The notes below the pieces were generated by a model. The model saw only the letters and a program-made list of their open reading frames with translations, was not told the origin of the DNA and did no database searches. Of a stretch of DNA of 5,081 bases, positions 1 to 5,080 are shown piece after piece. A program made the translations under genes and the position numbers. Every line of letters begins with the position of its first letter. Positions within the stretch are counted from its first letter, which is position 1. Location: positions 1-5,081 of the forward strand of contig JAIRKN010000267.1 in NCBI GenBank assembly GCA_031260095.1. Direction: 5' to 3'. Origin of the DNA: Tannerella sp. GTDB lineage: Bacteria; Bacteroidota; Bacteroidia; Bacteroidales; Tannerellaceae.

Positions 1-1
1 T

Positions 2-193
2 ATTAGATTCACCTGCCGGATGGATTTGTTTGAATATGTCGTACGTTGCTATTCTAATACACGTAGTTTAGATGAGTATTTTGTACAAAAGGCGATCCGG
101 TTCAAAAAGACGCATGACAAGAAACGTAAAAAAAGAAAAGCCTTCCTGAAAAAATTCAAATCAAAAGATCTCCGGGGACAGGCAGGAGTTTAA
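2..193 (+). CDS. C-terminal fragment of an unrecognised basic protein
   Basis: An open frame runs in from the left edge and ends with TAA at 191-193, leaving 63 visible codons. The visible part begins IRFTCRMDLFEYVV and then becomes strongly basic, with a KKTHDKKRKKRKAFLKKFKSK-like stretch rich in lysine and arginine, ending in LRGQAGV. It has no membrane segment. I do not recognise the family. An ATG at 20-22 lies in frame, but no promoter can be judged upstream, so a short separate gene is possible though less likely than the tail of a longer protein. A basic C-terminal tail is common in membrane-associated cell-envelope glycosyltransferases, and the facing genes belong to that kind of pathway, but this is only a contextual guess. 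The gene converges on the glycosyltransferase gene with 8 bases between stop codons. Confidence 0.6.
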   Translation: MRFTCRMDLFEYVVRCYSNTRSLDEYFVQKAIRFKKTHDKKRKKRKAFLKKFKSKDLRGQAGV

Positions 194-201
194 AATCATA
201 A

Positions 202-1236
202 TTATAGTTCATTCAGATAGTCCATCACTTTATTTACGATTTGCGCCGGCCGAATCTCATTCAGGCAAGCCCAGTCACCACGGTAACAAGGTTTATTCCC
301 ATATATGGAGCATGGACGACATGGCAAATCAACCTGTACAATGAGGTCCTCGCGTTGGTGATAACCGTAAAATCCGGCATACGGATGAGTGGCGCCCCAT
401 ACGGAAATGACTTTTGTTCCGGCAAGTGAGGCAAAATGCATATTGGCGGAATCCATGCTTACCAGTATATCCAGACGACTGATCAAAGCAAGCTCCATGT
501 CCAACAAATAACGTCCGGCCATACTCACCGTATTTTGATATTTCTCCTTCCAGCTATCTATTACGTTCTTTTCTTCATTCGGGCCTCCAAACAAAAAAAT
601 CTTCATGTCTGTCTGCTCCGACAATGCTTTCACCACTTTTTCCATTTTTTCCGGTGGGTAGATCTTCCCTTTATGCCCGGCAAACGGCGCAATCCCAACC
701 CAACGTCCTTTTTTATCACCGGCCATCACTTTTATCGCCATTTCATCCACAGGATTTTTATCGTATAAGGAAACAAACGTTTCGCCAAAATCAAATCCGG
801 CCGAATGAAATACATCGGCGTAACGAGCCGTTACCGGACGCAACGGATAGATCTCTTTGGGAGGACGGCGGGTAAGAAACTTACGTTCCTTGCGTCCTTT
901 ATCAATTTTGAAAACCGGCTTCCCGCTCAGACGAAAAATGAAATCCACTATCCGGGAACGTATGACGCAATGTAAATCAAGCACTTTATCAAATTTATAC
1001 TTCCTCAGAATAAAGGTGTACCGCAGAAATCCTAAAAATGATTTTTCAGTATTTTTGGTATTCACACCCATCATATTCACATTCAAGGGGCGGTTCATAA
1101 AAAGCGGCATAAGGAATGTCTGCGTAAGTACGGTAAACGAATCTCCCGGATTCGCTTCCGCGACAGCATAGACAACCGGAATCGTCATAGCGACATCCCC
1201 AATGGCAGAAAGCCTTATAACAAGAATTTTCGACAT
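202..1236 (-). CDS. Family 9 glycosyltransferase (heptosyltransferase-like, ADP-heptose:LPS type)
   Basis: The product has 344 residues, the normal size for the GT9/RfaF (WaaF) family. These GT-B fold enzymes move a sugar, classically heptose from ADP-heptose, onto lipopolysaccharide core at the cytoplasmic face of the inner membrane. The N-terminus ILVIRLSAIGDVAMTIPVV (residues 4-22) is the family's first strand and glycine loop; Asp14 matches the acidic residue thought to be the catalytic base. The C-terminal donor domain contains GIAPFAGHKGKIYPPEKM (181-198), FLFGG (214-218) and DSANMHFASLAGTKVISVWG (262-281), the local version of the family DSGPMHLA-type motif. A cysteine cluster (Cys306, Cys309, Cys317, Cys324) follows in the PCRPCS...KPC...ACL segment, as in many RfaF-like proteins. 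It has no signal peptide. It starts 6 bases after the DUF4254 gene and shares its promoter. The family is secure; the donor and acceptor sugars are not, since Bacteroidetes members may not use heptose. Confidence 0.92.
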   Translation of the reverse strand: MSKILVIRLSAIGDVAMTIPVVYAVAEANPGDSFTVLTQTFLMPLFMNRPLNVNMMGVNTKNTEKSFLGFLRYTFILRKYKFDKVLDLHCVIRSRIVDFIFRLSGKPVFKIDKGRKERKFLTRRPPKEIYPLRPVTARYADVFHSAGFDFGETFVSLYDKNPVDEMAIKVMAGDKKGRWVGIAPFAGHKGKIYPPEKMEKVVKALSEQTDMKIFLFGGPNEEKNVIDSWKEKYQNTVSMAGRYLLDMELALISRLDILVSMDSANMHFASLAGTKVISVWGATHPYAGFYGYHQREDLIVQVDLPCRPCSIYGNKPCYRGDWACLNEIRPAQIVNKVMDYLNEL

Positions 1237-1242
1237 TTACTT

Positions 1243-1851
1243 CTATTTTTTACCGTAAAGAACCGGATTCAGTGAAGGATCGTTATACATCTTCATTTGT
1301 TTATATACCTTCATATATTTACGACCTTCCCTGATATCGTCCAGCAACCGGTCTAATGCAAGGGTTAAATCGTTCTTTTGTTCCAGCAGGACAATGAGTT
1401 TCTTTTTACAGGTTTCTATATGCTCCGGCGAAACATCCCTCCGTTCGGTTTCCTGTTGCATGTGGTATATTTTCAGTACGAGAATAGACAGGCGGTCGAC
1501 GGCCCACGCAGGACTTTCGGTATTGATCGTGGCATCCGGCAAGACCGCAATATTTTTATATGTATCCAGAAAATAACCGTCAATAAGTTCTACCAGATCT
1601 GTGCGGTCCTGATTTGACTTATCAATACGCCGTTTAATCACCAACGCTTTTTCCGGATCAATTTCCGGATCGCGTATGATATCTTCAAGATGCCATTGCA
1701 CCGCATCAATCCAGTTTTTCAGATACAAATAAAATTCAATGCTCTTCTCTTCATACGGATTATGAACAGACGCATCCGTATCATTAGCCTTGTGATAATC
1801 ATTCGTAGCCCTCTCAAAAATAGGGTAACATTTCTCGCTGAATTTTTCCAT
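1243..1851 (-). CDS. DUF4254 family protein
   Basis: The product has 202 residues, soluble and mostly helical by composition, with no signal peptide or membrane segment. I recognise it as DUF4254, a Bacteroidetes-centred family of unknown function often found beside family 9 glycosyltransferases. Typical pieces are ESPAWAVDRLSILVLKIYHM (about residues 112-131), the charged helical region LLEQKNDLTLALDRLLDDI (about 155-173), and the highly conserved tail MKVYKQMKMYNDPSLNPVLYG (180-200). The start is placed at ATG 1851 (MEKFSEK). An in-frame ATG at 1902 would add 17 residues (MFCIRLVLSL...), but the best promoter match (1903-1873) lies across that extension, so transcription should begin downstream of 1902. 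The stop is 6 bases before the glycosyltransferase ATG, so the two are probably one operon. A role in envelope glycan assembly is inferred from this neighbour only. Confidence 0.85.
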   Translation of the reverse strand: MEKFSEKCYPIFERATNDYHKANDTDASVHNPYEEKSIEFYLYLKNWIDAVQWHLEDIIRDPEIDPEKALVIKRRIDKSNQDRTDLVELIDGYFLDTYKNIAVLPDATINTESPAWAVDRLSILVLKIYHMQQETERRDVSPEHIETCKKKLIVLLEQKNDLTLALDRLLDDIREGRKYMKVYKQMKMYNDPSLNPVLYGKK

Positions 1852-1872
1852 CCTACATTCTAAATAATGGGT

Positions 1873-1903
1873 CAAAGATAATACAAGCCGAATGCAAAAC
1901 AAA
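1873..1903 (-). promoter_or_regulatory. Bacteroidetes-type promoter for the DUF4254-GT9 operon
   Basis: Read on the minus strand, TTTG (1903-1900) is followed after exactly 19 bases by TATCTTTG (1880-1873). This matches the known Bacteroides primary sigma factor consensus (-33 TTTG, -7 TAnnTTTG) at all fixed positions. Transcription would start near 1868, giving a leader of roughly 15-20 bases before ATG 1851. The site decides the start codon, because the longer reading frame's ATG at 1902 would lie upstream of the transcript. Confidence 0.75.
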
Positions 1904-1974
1904 ATACTCCGTCCCCTTTTTATTTTGTTTTGTTGAAGCGCGGCCTGAAAATCGTGTAAGTATTCATTTTCCGT

Positions 1975-1998
1975 TTATCCGGCAAAACGACCGGATAA
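1975..1998 (-). terminator. Hairpin just downstream of purN, possible terminator
   Basis: A perfect 8-bp inverted repeat, TTATCCGG (1975-1982) and CCGGATAA (1991-1998), encloses an 8-base loop. On the minus strand it begins 4 bases after the purN stop codon (2005-2003), the right place for a terminator or a 3'-end protecting stem. No run of T follows it on either strand; the minus-strand sequence after it is ACGGAAAATG. It is therefore not a classical intrinsic terminator, and its function is inferred from position. Confidence 0.45.
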
Positions 1999-2002
1999 TG
2001 AT

Positions 2003-2569
2003 TTACCCGGTAAGCAATTTTTCTATCACTCCGGGATAATATTTGTATTCCAGTTCATGCACTTTCACCGCAACATCGTCTGCCGTATCCGACGGAAAAA
2101 CGGGGCAAGTTTTTTGAAATATGATGGCGCCTTCATCATACTGTTCATTCACATAATGGACGGTTATACCGGTCTGTGTTTCTTTGGCTGCAACAACCGC
2201 CTGATGAACATAATCTCCATACATGCCTTTGCCTCCGAATTCCGGTAATAAAGCCGGATGTATATTTATGATTTTCCCCGGATATACATGAATAATATCA
2301 ACGGAGATCTTTAACAGGAATCCTGCCAAAACAATAAAATCTATATGATATTCCGTTAGTTTCTGCAATATGGGGAGAGCCTCCCTGAATGCTGTATTTG
2401 TGAAAGTAAGCGAGGGAATACCCAACTGCTTCGCCCTTAGATGAACCCCGGCATCCGGCTTATTCGAAAAAATAACCGCCACCCGAATGTCGGCATGATG
2501 ACTGAAATGCTGTATTATATTTTCGGCATTAGTGCCCGAACCGGAAGCGAAAATAGCTATATTCTTCAT
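2003..2569 (-). CDS. purN: Phosphoribosylglycinamide formyltransferase (GAR transformylase 1)
   Basis: The enzyme transfers a formyl group from 10-formyltetrahydrofolate to 5'-phosphoribosylglycinamide, the third step of purine synthesis, in the cytoplasm. The product has 188 residues, slightly shorter than the E. coli enzyme (about 212) but complete. Family marks in order are IAIFASGSGTN (4-14), the phosphate-binding loop; VIFSNKPDAGVHLRA (32-46); VLAGFLLKIS (80-89); NIHPALLPEF (102-111), with catalytic Asn102 and His104 matching E. coli Asn106 and His108; and TGITVHYVNEQYDEGAII (133-150), with Asp145 matching E. coli Asp144. The ATG at 2569 gives the expected N-terminus directly at the first strand. 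The gene stands alone, divergent from acpP, and is followed by a hairpin. I see no purine-type riboswitch or operator that I recognise in its leader. Confidence 0.96.
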   Translation of the reverse strand: MKNIAIFASGSGTNAENIIQHFSHHADIRVAVIFSNKPDAGVHLRAKQLGIPSLTFTNTAFREALPILQKLTEYHIDFIVLAGFLLKISVDIIHVYPGKIINIHPALLPEFGGKGMYGDYVHQAVVAAKETQTGITVHYVNEQYDEGAIIFQKTCPVFPSDTADDVAVKVHELEYKYYPGVIEKLLTG

Positions 2570-2684
2570 AAGATCATAAATTTTATTCTAAGCCGGGATG
2601 TATCAGGGATTAAATGCTCACTAATCACTAAGAAAATCCCCTTTTTTATGCACACATATTAAAATCATGTGCAATTTTCGGCAT

Positions 2685-2718
2685 TTTTTGCATTGAATAT
2701 TTGTTTTATGTGCAAAAA
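2685..2718. repeat. Inverted repeat TTTTTGCA / TGCAAAAA in the purN-acpP control region
   Basis: TTTTTGCA (2685-2692) and TGCAAAAA (2711-2718) are exact reverse complements separated by 18 bases. The right arm overlaps the purN -7 box, and the acpP -33 TTTG lies between the arms. A related pair, TGCACA (2649-2654) and TGTGCA (2668-2673), lies further left, and ATGTGCAA occurs twice (2667-2674 and 2708-2715). These could be binding sites for a regulator, but A/T-rich sequence yields such repeats by chance. Confidence 0.35.
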
Positions 2719-2732
2719 TATATGTTTCTTTG
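2700..2732 (+). promoter_or_regulatory. Candidate promoter of the acpP-fabF-rnc operon
   Basis: TTTG (2700-2703) is followed after 21 bases by TTTCTTTG (2725-2732), which matches the TAnnTTTG -7 box except for T in place of A at its second base. A second reading uses TATGTTTC (2721-2728) after 17 bases, with one mismatch at the last base. Either would give a start near 2733-2740 and an A/T-rich leader of about 45-50 bases before the acpP ATG at 2784. The exact box needs 5'-end data, but a promoter here is expected because purN is divergent. Confidence 0.5.
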
Positions 2733-2741
2733 CAGCGCAAA
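2713..2741 (-). promoter_or_regulatory. Candidate purN promoter
   Basis: On the minus strand, TTTG (2741-2738) is followed after 17 bases by TATTTTTG (2720-2713), a full match to the Bacteroidetes -7 box TAnnTTTG, with spacing slightly shorter than the usual 19-21. Transcription would begin near 2707, leaving a leader of about 138 bases before ATG 2569. The site is interleaved with the acpP promoter on the other strand. A promoter closer to purN was not found. Confidence 0.45.
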
Positions 2742-2783
2742 TATAGAAAAAGAAATTTAGTATTCATTTAATTTAAAAAAATT

Positions 2784-3020
2784 ATGTCTGATGTAGCATC
2801 TCGCGTAAAAGCGATTATCGTTGACAAATTAAGCGTTGAAGAATCTGAAGTTACGAATGAAGCGAGCTTCACAAATGACTTGGGAGCAGACTCACTGGAC
2901 ACAGTTGAGTTGATCATGGAATTTGAAAAAGAATTTGGTCTTTCTATTCCTGATGATCAGGCGGAAAAGATTTCTACCGTAGGAGACGCTATCGCTTATA
3001 TTGAAGCTAACGCGAAGTAA
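2784..3020 (+). CDS. acpP: Acyl carrier protein
   Basis: This is the small acidic cytoplasmic carrier that holds growing acyl chains on a 4'-phosphopantetheine arm during type II fatty acid synthesis and delivers them to lipid and lipid A synthesis. The product has 78 residues, the standard length. The attachment site is Ser37 in [16 protein letters not shown] (33-48), nearly identical to the motif in E. coli AcpP, and is followed by the recognition helix and the [20 protein letters not shown] tail (55-74). It has the usual four-helix layout and strong negative charge. The start ATG follows an A-rich stretch (AATTTAAAAAAATT) typical of Bacteroidetes initiation regions without a Shine-Dalgarno sequence. 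It is the first gene of a plus-strand operon with fabF (16-base gap) and rnc. Confidence 0.98.
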   Translation: MSDVASRVKAIIVDKLSVEESEVTNEASFTNDLGADSLDTVELIMEFEKEFGLSIPDDQAEKISTVGDAIAYIEANAK

Positions 3021-3036
3021 TTTAATCCTTGTTTGT

Positions 3037-4290
3037 ATGGAATTAAAAAGAGTTGTAGTAACAGGTCTCGGCGCCATTACACCATTGGGCAATAATGTTG
3101 CGGAAACGTGGCAGGCATTGACTAATGGAGTAAGCGGCGCAGGGCCTATTACTCACTTTGATACATCAAAGTTTAAAACAAAATTTGCTTGCGAGGTTAA
3201 AAATTTTGACCCGACCGCTTATTTCCCGGATAAAAAAGAAGCCCGTAAATGCGACTTATATGCACAGTTTGCCATCGCCGCAGCAGCAGAAGCCGTTGCA
3301 GACTCAAAACTGGACCTGGAGAAAGAAAACAAAGACCGTATCGGAGTCATCTTTTCTTCCGGCATCGGCGGCATTTTTTCTTTTCAGGAGGAAGTAAGAG
3401 GGTATGATGAAGAACGGGGACCACGATTTAATCCGTTCTTTATACCCAGAATCATTGCAGATATATCAGCCGGACTGATCTCTATGAGATATGGTTTCCG
3501 CGGCCCTAATTTTGCCACCGTTTCAGCATGTGCATCTTCTACCAATGCAATTAGTGATGCATTCAATTATATCCGTCTCGGAAAGGCAAACGCAATTGTT
3601 ACAGGTGGCGCCGAAGCCTCTATTGCATTTGTCGGAGTGGGAGGATTTAATGCGATGAACGCTCTGTCAACACGAAATGATTCGCCCACAACCGCATCCC
3701 GCCCGTTCAGTAACAGTCGCGACGGCTTTGTAATGGGCGAAGGCGGAGCATGCCTCATCCTTGAAGAAATGGAACATGCGCTTGCCCGCGGAGCCAAAAT
3801 TTATGCAGAAGTAGTTGGAGCCGGAATGTCGGCCGACGCATATCACCTGACCGCTTCACATCCTGAGGGGCTTGGTGCCATACTGGTGATGCGCAACGCT
3901 CTCGAAGACGCGGAATTGAATCCCGAAGATGTTGATTATATCAATGTGCACGGGACATCAACTCCTGTTGGCGATATCTCGGAGGTGAGAGCCATCAAGA
4001 AAGTATTCGGCAATCATGCCTTTAACCTGAATATAAGCTCTACAAAGTCAATGACAGGACACATGCTGGGCGCTGCAGGAGCTATTGAAGCCATCGCCTG
4101 CATTCTGTCCGTACAGGATGATATCGTACCGCCAACCATTAACCATGCGGAAGGGGATAACGATCCGGAGATTGACTATAACCTGAACTTTACTTTCAAT
4201 AAAGCTCAAAAGAGAACCGTGAACGTCGCCCTTTCCAATACATTCGGATTTGGCGGCCATAATGCAAGTATTATCGTAAAAAAAATCTGA
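3037..4290 (+). CDS. fabF: Beta-ketoacyl-ACP synthase II
   Basis: The enzyme condenses malonyl-ACP with acyl-ACP, extending the chain by two carbons with loss of CO2; FabF is the form linked to elongation of longer and unsaturated chains. The product has 417 residues, close to E. coli FabF (about 413). The catalytic triad is visible: nucleophile Cys165 in TVSACASSTN (161-170), His305 in NVHGTSTPVGD (303-313) and His342 in KSMTGHMLGAAGAIEA (337-352), with the supporting Lys337. The C-terminal glycine-rich NTFGFGGHNAS (401-411) contains the gating Phe. The N-terminus RVVVTGLGAITPLGN (5-19) is typical. The ATG at 3037 is chosen; a TTG at 3001 in the same frame would add 12 unconserved residues and overlap acpP. 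It lies 16 bases after acpP, so carrier and synthase are made together, an arrangement seen in many bacteria. Confidence 0.98.
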   Translation: MELKRVVVTGLGAITPLGNNVAETWQALTNGVSGAGPITHFDTSKFKTKFACEVKNFDPTAYFPDKKEARKCDLYAQFAIAAAAEAVADSKLDLEKENKDRIGVIFSSGIGGIFSFQEEVRGYDEERGPRFNPFFIPRIIADISAGLISMRYGFRGPNFATVSACASSTNAISDAFNYIRLGKANAIVTGGAEASIAFVGVGGFNAMNALSTRNDSPTTASRPFSNSRDGFVMGEGGACLILEEMEHALARGAKIYAEVVGAGMSADAYHLTASHPEGLGAILVMRNALEDAELNPEDVDYINVHGTSTPVGDISEVRAIKKVFGNHAFNLNISSTKSMTGHMLGAAGAIEAIACILSVQDDIVPPTINHAEGDNDPEIDYNLNFTFNKAQKRTVNVALSNTFGFGGHNASIIVKKI

Positions 4291-4297
4291 AAATAAA

Positions 4298-5080
4298 GTG
4301 ATCTTCAAACGTATACATAATCGGATAAGGCTCTTTATATTAAAAAACAAAGAGCCTTATTTGTCTTTATATAACATGCTCGGCTTCTATCCCAATGAAA
4401 TAGAGCTATATGAGCAGGCTTTCATCCATCGTTCCATCACGGGGACACAGGAAGGTAAATGCAATAGTAACGAACGCCTCGAATTTTTAGGAGACGCCAT
4501 ATTGGACGCTATCATTGCAGATATTATTTACAAACATTTCCCGAACAAAAAAGAAGGATTCCTGACAAACACCCGCTCCAAAATTGTACAAAGAGAAAGC
4601 CTCAATCAAATCGCCCTGGAACTGGGTATTGATAAAATGCTCACCTCCATGCCCTATGCCACAACCCATCATAAATATATGTACGGCAATGCACTGGAAG
4701 CATTAATCGGAGCCATTTACCTTGACCAGGGCTACAGGCGTTGCTGCAAATTTGTAGAAGAAGGCATCATTCGGAAACATGTTTCTTTGGATAAACTGGC
4801 CAATCGTGAAGTTAACTTCAAATCCCGCCTGATTGAATGGGGACAGAAAACAAAAGTACAGATCGAATTTGACCTCATTAAAACGTTTACGGACAAAAAA
4901 GGAAATCCCGTTTTTCAGACGAGTGTACGTTTGGAAGGTACTCCGTTTGGCACCGGTATGGGAAGGACTAAAAAAGAATCCCAACAATTTGCCTCTAGAA
5001 GTGTCATTCGGAAAATACAGAAAAACAAGGATGACCGGCAATTAATCGAACAACTTAAAAATAAACAGGTCACGAACTGA
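4298..5080 (+). CDS. rnc: Ribonuclease III
   Basis: This is the double-strand-specific endoribonuclease that processes rRNA precursors and structured mRNAs as a dimer. The 260-residue product exceeds E. coli RNase III (226). The catalytic domain carries the signature NERLEFLGDAILD (58-70), giving Glu59, Glu62 and Asp66; Glu86 in KKEGFL; and GNALEALIGAIYLDQG (130-145), giving Glu134. The position matching E. coli Asp114 is Asn131. A double-stranded RNA binding domain spans about 173-240, with FKSRLIEWGQK, GNPVFQTSVRLEG and the KKESQQFASRSVIRKI helix. The start is taken as GTG 4298, 7 bases after fabF, because residues 10-26 (IRLF...YLSLYN) resemble, as I remember them, the N-termini of Bacteroides RNase III proteins. 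ATG 4376 would give a 234-residue protein starting at the first conserved helix and remains an alternative. A perfect hairpin lies within codons 10-21. Confidence 0.95.
   Translation: MIFKRIHNRIRLFILKNKEPYLSLYNMLGFYPNEIELYEQAFIHRSITGTQEGKCNSNERLEFLGDAILDAIIADIIYKHFPNKKEGFLTNTRSKIVQRESLNQIALELGIDKMLTSMPYATTHHKYMYGNALEALIGAIYLDQGYRRCCKFVEEGIIRKHVSLDKLANREVNFKSRLIEWGQKTKVQIEFDLIKTFTDKKGNPVFQTSVRLEGTPFGTGMGRTKKESQQFASRSVIRKIQKNKDDRQLIEQLKNKQVTN
4325..4368 (+). terminator. Terminator-like hairpin inside the 5' end of rnc
   Basis: ATAAGGCTCTTT (4325-4336) and AAAGAGCCTTAT (4349-4360) are perfect 12-base reverse complements around a 12-base A-rich loop (4337-4348). The right arm runs into TTTGTCTTT (4360-4368), a T-rich but interrupted tract. 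The shape is that of a weak intrinsic terminator or attenuator between fabF and rnc. It occupies codons 10-21 of rnc if translation starts at GTG 4298, encoding IRLF, ILKN and KEPY. It could lower rnc expression relative to acpP-fabF, or serve as a double-stranded substrate for RNase III itself; both are inferences. Confidence 0.55.

Noticed and set aside
262..465. DSANMH in the glycosyltransferase in place of the canonical DSGPMH motif as a sign of inactivity
   Set aside because: The surrounding motif and His267 are intact, and I recall the same variant in other Bacteroidetes GT9 proteins, so it is normal family variation.
436..768. Plus-strand open frame of 110 codons opposite the glycosyltransferase gene
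   Set aside because: It lies wholly antisense to a clear GT9 gene, is rich in His, Phe and Gln as expected for an antisense frame, and resembles no known protein.
2441..2662. Plus-strand frame spanning the purN 5' end and its leader
   Set aside because: Most of it is antisense to purN, and the remainder (SRDVSGIKCSLITKK...) is low-information sequence with no recognisable start signal.
2570..2783. Purine or tetrahydrofolate riboswitch before purN
   Set aside because: I could not find the conserved core of either class by eye; only short repeats and A/T-rich sequence are visible.
3001..3036. Upstream TTG start for fabF adding 12 residues
   Set aside because: It overlaps the end of acpP, and the added residues are not part of the family; ATG 3037 gives the standard N-terminus.
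4703..5041. Minus-strand open frame of 112 codons opposite rnc
   Set aside because: It is fully antisense to the conserved catalytic and RNA-binding domains of RNase III, with no promoter or family resemblance.
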